Source: an uncultured Bacilli bacterium (lineage in GTDB: Bacteria > Bacillota_I > Bacilli_A > RF39 > UBA660). From it: DNA of 34,429 nt. Below are positions 1 to 9,329 of this stretch, piece after piece. The stretch is from assembly GCA_947629475.1 (NCBI GenBank), contig CANRDV010000011.1, positions 1 to 34,429 on the forward strand, given 5' to 3'. The position numbers and the translations under genes were made by a program. Position 1 is the stretch's first letter. Each line of letters opens with the position of its first letter. A model generated the notes under the pieces. That model was not told where the DNA came from, made no database searches, and saw nothing but the letters and a program-made list of their open reading frames with translations.

Positions 1-245
1 TTTTCTTCTAGTTTATCTTGATAACTATCTTTATTAATTCTTTCTCCACTTAATAACTCATTAATTGAAATATCTAGCTCATAACATAAATCTTTAATAA
101 TAGAATAATCTGGTAATCTCCTACCATTTTCCCAATTAGATATAGCACGATCAGTAACATCAAGTTTTAAAGCAAGTTCTTGTTGTGTCATATTTTTTTC
201 TTTACGACATTTTGCAATAAACTTTCCTATTTTTTCTTGACTCAT
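1..245 (-). CDS. XRE-family HTH regulator, N-terminal part (truncated by window edge)
   Basis: Minus-strand reading from ATG at 245 gives MSQEKIGKFIAKCRKEKNMTQQELALKLDVTDRAISNWENGRRLPDYSII..., a typical HTH_3; RBS GAAAGGAG upstream; near-identical to the start of the 11026-11754 gene. Confidence 0.85.
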   Translation of the reverse strand, partial: MSQEKIGKFIAKCRKEKNMTQQELALKLDVTDRAISNWENGRRLPDYSIIKDLCYELDISINELLSGERINKDSYQDKLEE

Positions 246-315
246 AATTTGCTCCTTTCATATCCAATTATAATATTTAATTATTTAAAAGTAACCAAAC
301 AGAGTGTGGAGTTTA

Positions 316-332
316 ACAAATTACTATTTATC
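316..332 (-). repeat. junction repeat copy A (ACAAATTACTATTTATC)
   Basis: Exact consensus, between the stop of 333-947 and the start of the XRE gene at 245. Confidence 0.8.
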
Positions 333-947
333 TTATTTACACATATCATCAGTTTTTTCTAATGAATAATCGCCAATATAAATATTTCTATTTCCACTTA
401 ATTTATTGCAAGTTATTAAAGTTATATCTTTATCTTTTGATTTATATATTGTTGTTCCACCATCAAATAAAGCTCCTGTTTGTTCTAATTTATCGGTTAT
501 CATTTTTATTGAATCATCTAAAGTTCTATTATAATTTGAAATAAATTCTTTCAAAATCATAGTTGTTGACCCATCAACAACATAAAATTGATTAATATTG
601 CCTGCTAAATATATTTTTCTATTATCAAAAGTAAAATAATCATTAAATCTAATATCGTTATGGATCTCTGGTTTAGATAAATAAAAATCAAATTCTTCTG
701 TATTACTTTCTTCAATAGGACAAGCATATTTAGTGCTTTTCCAAGTAGTTTTTTCATCGTTGTTTACACAATGATAATGATTAACTAATATTCCTTTATC
801 CATATATTGTACATAACCATCTTTAAAGTTTTTTCTTATTTTAATAAGTGGACTATTATCAAATATTTTAGCTTGTAAAGTATCAAGTACAACAATTCCT
901 AACAAAACACCTAGAACAATTAAAGTAATTTTTAGACCTTTTTTCAT
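333..947 (-). CDS. membrane-anchored extracytoplasmic protein, paralogue of 12787-13662
   Basis: N-terminal TM segment, RBS AGGAGG; N- and C-terminal parts match the 291-aa paralogue. Confidence 0.85.
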   Translation of the reverse strand: MKKGLKITLIVLGVLLGIVVLDTLQAKIFDNSPLIKIRKNFKDGYVQYMDKGILVNHYHCVNNDEKTTWKSTKYACPIEESNTEEFDFYLSKPEIHNDIRFNDYFTFDNRKIYLAGNINQFYVVDGSTTMILKEFISNYNRTLDDSIKMITDKLEQTGALFDGGTTIYKSKDKDITLITCNKLSGNRNIYIGDYSLEKTDDMCK

Positions 948-965
948 ATTTTTTTACCTCCTAAT

Positions 966-982
966 ACAAATTACTATTTATC
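966..982 (-). repeat. junction repeat copy B (ACAAATTACTATTTATC)
   Basis: Exact consensus, 19 bp upstream of start codon 947. Confidence 0.8.
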
Positions 983-991
983 TTACTTTTA

Positions 992-1687
992 TTATTGATT
1001 TTCTTTTTCATATTTAATTTTCAAATATTCAGTTAAATTATTTAATAAACTTACTCTATAATATTCTTCATTTAATAATTCATTATAATTTTTAGGTTTA
1101 TACCATTTATTTCTTTTTTCTATATAATTTACAACAATTGGCTTTACAAATAATTCTAGTTCTTTAACATCATAATTGTCAGCATAAGGTTTTACATATG
1201 GTTCTTCATAATCAACATAATAAAATGTACTAGCAAAACCTTCATAACAATAATTTAAACTTTCATCATAACTTAACATTATTTCATTAAATTTCTTTTT
1301 ACTAATTTTATCATAACTTTTAAATTTCCTTATAAAATCTGTATTAGTAAAATCATTAGTACGATAATATAGATAACAATCAGAAAGTCTCATAATTGCC
1401 CAATTATATTGACTTTGAGCATCATTATCTAATTTTAATTTGTAAGTATTCCAATTATATGTTCGATTAAATTCAGGATTAGAATTTGAAATTTCTTCCA
1501 TATTATTCTTTATATTATCTAGTAATTTATTATATTTAGTTAGTATTTCTTTGTTTTCTTTCGTATCAATAATCATTGTATTAATTTTTTCATTGATAAC
1601 TATTCTCATTACTACCATTAAAAGTACTAATAATATACTAATAACAATAGGAATAATTTCCTTTCTGTTCTTTTTAAATTTTTTCAT
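992..1687 (-). CDS. hypothetical protein with N-terminal TM segment
   Basis: ORF track 992-1789; start chosen at MKKFKKNRKEIIPIV (1687) because GGAGAAAAT precedes it. Confidence 0.7.
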   Translation of the reverse strand: MKKFKKNRKEIIPIVISILLVLLMVVMRIVINEKINTMIIDTKENKEILTKYNKLLDNIKNNMEEISNSNPEFNRTYNWNTYKLKLDNDAQSQYNWAIMRLSDCYLYYRTNDFTNTDFIRKFKSYDKISKKKFNEIMLSYDESLNYCYEGFASTFYYVDYEEPYVKPYADNYDVKELELFVKPIVVNYIEKRNKWYKPKNYNELLNEEYYRVSLLNNLTEYLKIKYEKENQ

Positions 1688-1749
1688 ATTTTCTCCATTT
1701 CTACAAATCGATATTTGTTTCACCATCATTATATCATACTTGGTTAAAT

Positions 1750-1776
1750 AAAAAAAGAGAATTAACTTACTTTCTC
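1750..1776 (-). terminator. possible rho-independent terminator downstream of 1824-3626
   Basis: Minus strand GAGAA-N10-TTCTC followed by TTTTTTT. Confidence 0.4.
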
Positions 1777-1823
1777 CTTGACTTTTCAAATATTACATCT
1801 ATATTAAATTCTTTGCTTATTGT

Positions 1824-3626
1824 TTATTTTACAATTTTTTCTATAAGTTTACGAATAGTACAATAAGAAATAAAATTTTTTAATATAAAGAAATATAATT
1901 TAGATAATAATTTATACCTAAAATCTTTATATAATAACATACTCGCTATTTCATCATCTTTACCAATTGTAATATATACTTCATATCTCTTTTTTATTGT
2001 TAAATAATTACTAATAATTGATATTTCATATTCTTTAATAACTTCATAATGATTAATAGCACTTTTGCTTTCATCAAAATTTATCCTATTAGAATATTTA
2101 TTTAAATTATTTATATTAATTGGATAAATACATTTATTTTTAATTTTTATAGGAACATTTTCTTTTATTTTTGCATAATGATTATGTATACCAATAGTAC
2201 AACTATATAATATTTCAATTGCTAACTCTTGATTTCTTATATTTCCCTTTTCACAATTTCCTTTAAAGAAATTAGTTAAATATACCTCTCTTGCAAGTTC
2301 ATTATATCCAAGCATATTTTTCTTTTCTCTATCTGAATATAAACTTCCTAAAGTAATTCTTTCAAAAGGTTTGCCACCAATTATATCTACATTTCTATAT
2401 ATATCAATATCAAAATGCTCAAGTCCACCTACTTCTTCTTCTAATTTAGAATCATCCGTTCTATCTTTAATTTCTTTAGATTGATAAGAGTGTACTTGAA
2501 TATTTAAAAGACTTCCTACTTGGATATTTAGTCTTTCATGCCTAACTCTACCATTCTCTTTATAAAAATTTTTAGTTTCTATCCAACCTCTCCTAGAAAA
2601 GCCATAATGTAACAGATTCAAATTTACATGAGTTATTAATTGATTAAAATTATTATAAAAATCTAAAACTCCATAAAAATTCTTTTCACCAAATTTTTTG
2701 AACTTAGGTATACTATTCTTTTGTTTTCGTGCATGGTAAAATACAGGAATTGTTTGATTTTTAAATATTTTAAAATAATCATCAATATTACAAATATTCA
2801 TTTCATCATCTGGAGTAAAACAATTACTATATACTTCACCTTTTGTTATCTTTTTAGAACCAGATAATTGTTCATTTATCTTAATAAAATCACTTAATAA
2901 ATCTATAAAATGATATCCACTATGATATAATTTACCATACCCATATTTGTATGGATGGTTCTCTTTTAGCATATCATGAGGAAATTCCCACGATCCATCA
3001 CAATGATAGATTTCAATTTCAGTTATTGGAATTTGATATTTATTTACAATTTCATTCAATAGATTTTTTATATAGATATACCCTTTATGATATTGTCTTT
3101 GACACATTACATTACAACTAGCAGTTGATGTTTCAGCAAGTTTTAATATTTCATAATATTGATTTCTAACTTTTTCAATACTTGCTAAGCTAGTCATATT
3201 TTTAGTTACAGTTATTGGTTTATCTGTTAAAACATTTATATTATTTTTCAAAGCAAATTCTAAATACATAAAATGGGCTTTTGGTTCAGTAGAAATAATC
3301 ATATGAGTTATTTCTAATACTTGGCAAATAGAAGATAAATTGTTAAAAATTTGATTTGATAAATGCTTATCATCTTTATAAATATCATCAATAGTAAAAA
3401 GTTTTGTATTTTTGAATCCATTTTCAGATAAGTATTTTTTCGTAGCATCTTTTTGTGAATCCAATTCAACAACCAATGCTAAATTAATCTTATATTTTCT
3501 AAAATAATTCAAATAAATTCTCTTAGCATGAGGACCAACTCCGATTAATACAACGGAGATTGGTCTATTATTTTTGGGTTTAAAGTCCTTTTTTAAGTTT
3601 TCTTTTACGTAATCTTCATTATTCAT
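1824..3626 (-). CDS. Gfo/Idh/MocA-like oxidoreductase with long C-terminal extension
   Basis: N-terminal Rossmann motif PISVVLIGVGPHAKRIYLNYF and DKPITVT region; start could be 3626 or 3644. Confidence 0.65.
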   Translation of the reverse strand: MNNEDYVKENLKKDFKPKNNRPISVVLIGVGPHAKRIYLNYFRKYKINLALVVELDSQKDATKKYLSENGFKNTKLFTIDDIYKDDKHLSNQIFNNLSSICQVLEITHMIISTEPKAHFMYLEFALKNNINVLTDKPITVTKNMTSLASIEKVRNQYYEILKLAETSTASCNVMCQRQYHKGYIYIKNLLNEIVNKYQIPITEIEIYHCDGSWEFPHDMLKENHPYKYGYGKLYHSGYHFIDLLSDFIKINEQLSGSKKITKGEVYSNCFTPDDEMNICNIDDYFKIFKNQTIPVFYHARKQKNSIPKFKKFGEKNFYGVLDFYNNFNQLITHVNLNLLHYGFSRRGWIETKNFYKENGRVRHERLNIQVGSLLNIQVHSYQSKEIKDRTDDSKLEEEVGGLEHFDIDIYRNVDIIGGKPFERITLGSLYSDREKKNMLGYNELAREVYLTNFFKGNCEKGNIRNQELAIEILYSCTIGIHNHYAKIKENVPIKIKNKCIYPININNLNKYSNRINFDESKSAINHYEVIKEYEISIISNYLTIKKRYEVYITIGKDDEIASMLLYKDFRYKLLSKLYFFILKNFISYCTIRKLIEKIVK

Positions 3627-3684
3627 AAAAAGCCCTTCTTTCAATAATGCTTTTTATTATAAATTATATTTATCAAATAGTAAA

Positions 3685-3720
3685 ATATCAATTCTACATA
3701 CTATTATGCAAAATTGATAT
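3685..3720. promoter_or_regulatory. interrupted palindrome, candidate LysR-type operator
   Basis: Perfect 9-bp arms ATATCAATT (3685-3693) and AATTGATAT (3712-3720) between the LysR gene and the oxidoreductase gene. Confidence 0.45.
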
Positions 3721-3889
3721 ACCAAATTTACTTATATAAATTTTCAGGTAATATTTTAAATAAATATTATAATCTCGCTTTATGGTAAATTTTTGAACCA
3801 ACTATATTATTTTCTGCTTCTTTTATTAATTTTATCCTTAATCCAGCATAAAGAAGCACCTTTCATTCCAATTAAAAATTGAATTAATT

Positions 3890-4783
3890 TTACTGCTTTT
3901 CTAAAACTAATTCAACAAATTTATTTGCTATATTGTTAATTGTTTTTTTTGGATAAACTATTCCAATTGGGTTTTTAGGCATTTCTTCGATTAACTTCAA
4001 CTCTTTTAAATTATAATCATTTACTTCTTCTTTTATAAAATAGCCAATACAATTATTACTTTTTATAAATTCAGCCATTAATTTAGAATCAGGCATTTCA
4101 ATTATAGGACTTAATTCTATATTTTTTGGTTGTAAAATTGAATCCAATCCCTGCCTTCTCCTTGAAGAACCCGGAATTATTAATTTATATCTTTTTAAAT
4201 CTTCAATAGATTTAATATCTTTTGATACTACATTATAAAATTCTTGCGAACAAGCAAAGCAAGTTTCAAAATAACCTATATTTTTAATTTCTAAATCACT
4301 CTTTTCAGTAAAATTAATTTGGGGTAAATAGTCAATTAATACATCTATTTTATGATTTATTAAATATTCATTTAAATTTCTAGCATTATCTGTTACTATT
4401 TTTACTTGGACATTAGGATATTTCTGATAAAATTTTGTTAAATATTCTGATAATCTATTATCAGCAATATTCCTTGTTGTTCCAATAACAATTTTTCCTT
4501 TTAAATCATCATTATTACTTAAATAATTAGTTTCATATTCAGAAAAATTTGAAAACATTTCATCTAATGTTTTATATAAATTTTCACCATCTTTAGTTAA
4601 TTTAATACCTTTGTTACTTCTATTTATTAATTTTAAATTTAACTCATCTTCGAGTTTTTGAATATTACGACTTAAATTTGATTGGGAATAAACATTTTTT
4701 TCAGCTGCATCCGAAAAACTTTTTTCTTTTGCAACTATATAAAAGTCATACAATAAAGATAAATTATTTCTCATATCAAACAT
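3890..4783 (-). CDS. LysR-family transcriptional regulator
   Basis: LLYDFYIVAKEKSFSDAAEKNVYSQSNLSRNIQKLEDELNLKLINRSNKGIKLT HTH plus substrate-binding domain; start set at MFDMRNN (4783) with GGGGTG upstream. Confidence 0.85.
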   Translation of the reverse strand: MFDMRNNLSLLYDFYIVAKEKSFSDAAEKNVYSQSNLSRNIQKLEDELNLKLINRSNKGIKLTKDGENLYKTLDEMFSNFSEYETNYLSNNDDLKGKIVIGTTRNIADNRLSEYLTKFYQKYPNVQVKIVTDNARNLNEYLINHKIDVLIDYLPQINFTEKSDLEIKNIGYFETCFACSQEFYNVVSKDIKSIEDLKRYKLIIPGSSRRRQGLDSILQPKNIELSPIIEMPDSKLMAEFIKSNNCIGYFIKEEVNDYNLKELKLIEEMPKNPIGIVYPKKTINNIANKFVELVLEKQ

Positions 4784-4808
4784 AGACTTCACCCCTAAAT
4801 TGGCACTT

Positions 4809-4837
4809 ATTATATAACAAATCCTGAAAAAAGTCAA
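4809..4837 (-). promoter_or_regulatory. sigma-A-type promoter for the LysR gene
   Basis: Minus strand TTGACT-N17-TATAAT. Confidence 0.7.
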
Positions 4838-4853
4838 TAAAATTAATTATTTC

Positions 4854-6573
4854 CAGCAAAAAAGAGTAAAATTACTAAAAATTTCTTCGCAAAAAAATCT
4901 ATGATATAATTATATAGAATAGAAGGAGTTTAAAGTAATGTGTAAAGAATTAAAAAAGGAAATAGAAGAAGCAAAAAATTTGCCAAGAGCAGAAAGAAGA
5001 AAGGTAGAAAGAAAATTACAAAAAAAATATAATAATAAATCAATACGAATAGAGAAAGGTACTAAATTTAAAAAGACAAAAAATGAATTAACAAGAGAAC
5101 AAAGAAGAGAACTAATCAAAGATAAAGATTTACAAAAAGAAGTTATGAAAATAATAAAAAAATATCTTCCAGAACTAACTAATTTATTTTCTAAATTAAC
5201 TGATAAAAGACATAAGTCATATGTAACATATAAAATGCGTACCATTATCTTAACTAAGATAATTGCTCTTATATGTGGAATTACTACCATGACTGAAATA
5301 TCTTCTAATAAATTTAACACCGAAGCTGCAATTAAAAATCTTTCTAGCATTTGTAATCAAGAACTCAAAGAAATTCCTAATTGGCAAACTATTCAAGATG
5401 TAATTGAAACTTTAGAATATAAAGAAATTGAAGAAATTAGAAAATATATAGTTAATGCTTTAATTAGAAGTAAAATGTTTGATCGTTTCAGATATAATGG
5501 TCATATTCAAGTTGTTGTTGATGCTACTGGTATCACAGCTTTAGATTATAATTTAAATGGTAATTGTATTAGTAAAAAAAGAGATGGAAAAATAAAATAT
5601 TATAAATATGTTTTAGAAGCAAAAATAGTCTTTGGAAATATAGTTATCAGTTTAGATACAGAATGGATTGAAAATAATGAAATTAACACTGAAAAGCAAA
5701 AGCAAGATTGTGAAATCAATGCATTTAAACGTATGGCACCAAGAATTAAAAAAAATTTTCCTAAATTAAAATTTATTATTACTAGTGATGCTTTATATGC
5801 CACTACTCCTATGATTAATATTTGCAAAGATTATAAATGGAAGTTTATTTTTAACTTGAAGAAAAAAAGACTTAAAAATGTTTGGGAACAATTTGAAGAT
5901 AATATTAATTATGAAAATGAAACTTCTAAAATTAACTATTACTTATCTCGTAATATTAAATTCAATGGAAACACTTTTCATGCCTTTAGATATATTGAAA
6001 CCAAAAATAAAAAAACTACCACTTTTAACTATATTAGTAATTTAGATGTTAAAAATAGTAATATTGAAGAAATTGTTGCTATGGGTAGACGTCGTTGGAA
6101 AATCGAAAACGAGGGCTTTAACCAACAAAAAAATGGAACTTACTGCATTTCTCATTTATGTAGCAGGAATGAAAACGCTTTAAAAATTCATTACCTATTT
6201 ATTCAGTTTGCTCATATTATTAGACAACTTTTAGAATATGGTTCTATTATTTTAAGAGAAATGAATTTATCTACAAAAAAAGAAATAAGTGACATAATTA
6301 TCAACACACTCACTTATTCCACCACAACAAATCTTAATATTTTAGAACTTAATTTTCAACTAAGATTTGATAATTAAATTATACTATAAATGTTCTTTGA
6401 AATCTAGTGTGTTGATAATATTTTTTTAAATTTGACATTTGTTTACACTTGCCAAATTTTCCTTCTATTGTTTTTATCATGCAATAATTTATGTGAAAAA
6501 AAACTTTATGAATATTTTTTTATCTTTTATTCGTAAAGTTTTCCTTTTTAAATTAATTTACTCTTTTTTTCTG
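4854..6573 (+). mobile_element. complete insertion sequence, DDE transposase, about 1720 bp
   Basis: Left end CAGCAAAAAAGAGTAAA (4854) and right end, reverse complement, CAGAAAAAAAGAGTAAA (ending 6573) match 16/17; flanked by direct repeats ATTATTTC at 4846-4853 and 6574-6581. Confidence 0.9.
4938..6377 (+). CDS. DDE transposase (IS4-like/DDE_Tnp_1 type)
   Basis: Single 479-aa ORF with VVVDATGI, FIITSDALYA and GRRRWKIENEGFNQQKNGTYCISHLCS motifs. Confidence 0.85.
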   Translation: MCKELKKEIEEAKNLPRAERRKVERKLQKKYNNKSIRIEKGTKFKKTKNELTREQRRELIKDKDLQKEVMKIIKKYLPELTNLFSKLTDKRHKSYVTYKMRTIILTKIIALICGITTMTEISSNKFNTEAAIKNLSSICNQELKEIPNWQTIQDVIETLEYKEIEEIRKYIVNALIRSKMFDRFRYNGHIQVVVDATGITALDYNLNGNCISKKRDGKIKYYKYVLEAKIVFGNIVISLDTEWIENNEINTEKQKQDCEINAFKRMAPRIKKNFPKLKFIITSDALYATTPMINICKDYKWKFIFNLKKKRLKNVWEQFEDNINYENETSKINYYLSRNIKFNGNTFHAFRYIETKNKKTTTFNYISNLDVKNSNIEEIVAMGRRRWKIENEGFNQQKNGTYCISHLCSRNENALKIHYLFIQFAHIIRQLLEYGSIILREMNLSTKKEISDIIINTLTYSTTTNLNILELNFQLRFDN

Positions 6574-6616
6574 ATTATTTCACTCATTATTATAAAATTT
6601 ATATATTAATATACAA

Positions 6617-7036
6617 TTATATATCTTCCTTAATAAAATCTGCTTTAATATTTAAAATATCTAATAATGAAATTATAGTTTTATCAATAAATACTATTTT
6701 CTTGCCAATCTTATCTATTCTTCTTACATTGCCAGTATATTCTTTATATTCTCCACCTGATTTTTTCATATCACTGACAAAATATATAATACTTACTTTT
6801 GGTAATTCTTTTATACGTTCATCTATCATTTGTAATTTCATATTCAATTTTGATTTCATATCTTCGGATAAAATTATTTTCTCGTTTGTAAGTCTTGTTG
6901 TTTCTTTAATGGATTCAGAATAACCTGTTAAAGCTGCAAATGGTGAAAATTGTGCAGCTCGTGATTCCATAGACATTCTTTTATGACTTTTCAGTTCATA
7001 ATGAGGTAAATTAATTATCTTATCATACTTATTCAT
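6617..7036 (-). CDS. YolD-like protein
   Basis: Contains RMSMESRAAQFSPFAALTGYSESIKET; overlaps the end of the Y-family polymerase gene, a common pairing. Confidence 0.8.
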   Translation of the reverse strand: MNKYDKIINLPHYELKSHKRMSMESRAAQFSPFAALTGYSESIKETTRLTNEKIILSEDMKSKLNMKLQMIDERIKELPKVSIIYFVSDMKKSGGEYKEYTGNVRRIDKIGKKIVFIDKTIISLLDILNIKADFIKEDI

Positions 7037-8526
7037 CCTTTGTGTCCTCCTACCTGTCCATTTCTTTCAATGGTTGTTGCTCCTTCTTCAAGATTCATAC
7101 CCTTAAGTATAGCATTTTTTCCATATTTATTTTTTATATCAAGAATAACTCTTTGAACATTTCTTTCTTTTTTCTCATCTTCAAACTCTTTTTCTTGTTT
7201 TATCATCTCTTCATTAGTATTAGAAAAAATATCAAATTGTTTATAGATAGTTTTCGTGTTATTTTCATTAACTAAATTGCAAACAGCAATATTAATTCTT
7301 CTTGTTAAAAGAAAAGGATTAATTATTTTATCATAAAGTTTTAAAACTGCATCCATAATCAATTTTGTTGATGAAGTCTGATGATCTAACCTTATCGTAC
7401 CATGTGCAGGTTTAGGAACAAGTCTTCCATAAAAATCTTTTTTGATTTCATCATTATATTTTTTAACAATTTCAGGATTATCTAAATTTGAAGTATCATA
7501 TCCTATTGTTAAGACAATTTGGTCTGTTACAAAATGTTTATCTACCATATCTAAAGTAAGTAACTCTGTCATTTCCTTAACAATTAATTTTGTTTTCTTA
7601 TAATCGTATGGTTCGTGTAAGACTTGTCCAGAAGATAAACTATTGGATGCAGGTTTATATTTTTTTACATCATCTATTGTTACAGGTTCAAATCCCCAAG
7701 CATGATCAATTATCAATTCTGCATTTACTCCAAACAGCTTAAAAAGTTTGTTTTCATCTTGCATTGAACATAAAGCTATATCTCCCATTGTATACATTCC
7801 ATTATCTTCTAATTTCCTTGCAATTCCTTTTCCTAATCTCCAAAAATCTGTTAATGGTTTATGACTCCACAATTTTTTTCTATAAGTAATTTCATCTAAT
7901 CCTGCAATTCTAACTCCCTGTTCATTTGATTTAACGTGCTTTGCAACAATATCCATAGCAATTTTTGCCAAATACATATTTGTTCCTATACCACCTGTTG
8001 CTGTAATTCCAGTATTTTTATAAACTTCCTGAATTATCATAGTAACTAATTCTCTCGGTTTCATTTTATATAAATTTAAATAATTTGTAATATCTATAAA
8101 AACTTCATCTATTGAATATACATATATATCTTCTGGTGCAATATATTTTAAATAAATGTTATATATTTTATTACTATAATTCATATAATATCGCATTCTA
8201 GGAGATGCAATTATATAATCAAGTTCAAGCTTTGGATTCTTTTTTAATTCTGTATCATCATATGATTTACCGACAAAACTACTTCTTATTTTATATCTTC
8301 TTTGTCTATTTATATCTCTTACTTTTTGAACAACTTCATAAAGCCTAGAACGACCTGATAAACCATATTGTTTTAAAGATGGAGTAACAGCCAAACATAC
8401 AGTCTTTTCTGTCCTAGATTCATCTGCTACAACCAAATTCGTTGTTAAGGGATTAAGATTTCTTTCAACACATTCGACAGAAGCATAAAAACTTTTTAAA
8501 TCTATACAAGCATATACCTTTTTCAT
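7033..8526 (-). CDS. Y-family DNA polymerase (UmuC/UvrX-like)
   Basis: VYACIDLKSFYASVECVERNLNPL, YSIDEVFIDIT and TGGIGTNMYLAKIAMDI motifs. Confidence 0.9.
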   Translation of the reverse strand: MKKVYACIDLKSFYASVECVERNLNPLTTNLVVADESRTEKTVCLAVTPSLKQYGLSGRSRLYEVVQKVRDINRQRRYKIRSSFVGKSYDDTELKKNPKLELDYIIASPRMRYYMNYSNKIYNIYLKYIAPEDIYVYSIDEVFIDITNYLNLYKMKPRELVTMIIQEVYKNTGITATGGIGTNMYLAKIAMDIVAKHVKSNEQGVRIAGLDEITYRKKLWSHKPLTDFWRLGKGIARKLEDNGMYTMGDIALCSMQDENKLFKLFGVNAELIIDHAWGFEPVTIDDVKKYKPASNSLSSGQVLHEPYDYKKTKLIVKEMTELLTLDMVDKHFVTDQIVLTIGYDTSNLDNPEIVKKYNDEIKKDFYGRLVPKPAHGTIRLDHQTSSTKLIMDAVLKLYDKIINPFLLTRRINIAVCNLVNENNTKTIYKQFDIFSNTNEEMIKQEKEFEDEKKERNVQRVILDIKNKYGKNAILKGMNLEEGATTIERNGQVGGHKG

Positions 8527-8613
8527 ATCTATTCCCCATCCCTCTCTTTAGTTAATATTATACCATGAAAAAGCAAATCTCATATAGAGTTTGCTTATAT
8601 AAATTGTAATTTA

Positions 8614-9222
8614 TTATTTAGTCATGACTTTTTTATTCCAACTTCTTTTACCACATTTTGGACATTTAAAATATCTGATGGCAACAATATGGGGAGCAAA
8701 TAAAATTTGCATATAAGTTGGTGTATATTTATGATGACATTTTTGGCATTCAAAGTATCCTGCATCAACTTCAAATTTCAATGCAATAAAACCTGCTATT
8801 GAAAATATTATTGTTGAAACACATATAATTGTTCCAAGTAATACTCCTTCTTCTAAAGTATTTACTGCTAGAAGAATAATTCCTACATAAAACAATACAC
8901 TAACAATTAATATTATCCACATAGAAAACAGTAATTCTTTATTTTTAATTTCTTCTTGTCTAGACATTTCAATTAATAATTCTTCAGTTTTCTTATTATA
9001 CTCTTTCATATCAATTCTCTCACCATTCAAAAGTTCATTAACATTAATATCTAATATATTACATAAATCTAAAATCTTATCTGCATCAGGTAAAGATAAT
9101 CCCCTTTCCCATTTAGATATTGCTCTATCTGTAATATATAATTTTTCTGCAAGTTGTTCTTGTGTTAAATTTTGTTTTTTTCTACAATCTGCAATAAACT
9201 TTCCAATCTTAATCAAATCCAT
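8614..9222 (-). CDS. XRE-family regulator with TM segments and C-terminal zinc-ribbon
   Basis: HTH MDLIKIGKFIADCRKKQNLTQEQLAEKLYITDRAISKWERG; two TM segments; CQKCHH...CPKCGK. Confidence 0.85.
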   Translation of the reverse strand: MDLIKIGKFIADCRKKQNLTQEQLAEKLYITDRAISKWERGLSLPDADKILDLCNILDINVNELLNGERIDMKEYNKKTEELLIEMSRQEEIKNKELLFSMWIILIVSVLFYVGIILLAVNTLEEGVLLGTIICVSTIIFSIAGFIALKFEVDAGYFECQKCHHKYTPTYMQILFAPHIVAIRYFKCPKCGKRSWNKKVMTK

Positions 9223-9297
9223 GAACTTTTTTCTCCTTTCATGACCTAAATATACTCTAAATCATCAAATATTTACACATACTAATGGTTGAGTTTT

Positions 9298-9314
9298 ACA
9301 AATTACTATTTATC
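9298..9314 (-). repeat. junction repeat copy C (ACAAATTACTATTTATC)
   Basis: Exact consensus between genes 9330-10664 and 8614-9222. Confidence 0.8.
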
Positions 9315-9329
9315 TAAATAACATATCTT

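Noticed and set aside
180-544. Plus-strand ORFs 180-362 and 362-544
   Set aside because: Antisense to the XRE and membrane-anchored genes; low-complexity translation
4910-5350. 146-aa minus-strand ORF
   Set aside because: Antisense to the transposase gene; hydrophobic composition is a by-product of the AT-rich complement
5600-5827. 75-aa minus-strand ORF
   Set aside because: Antisense to the transposase, no RBS or domain support
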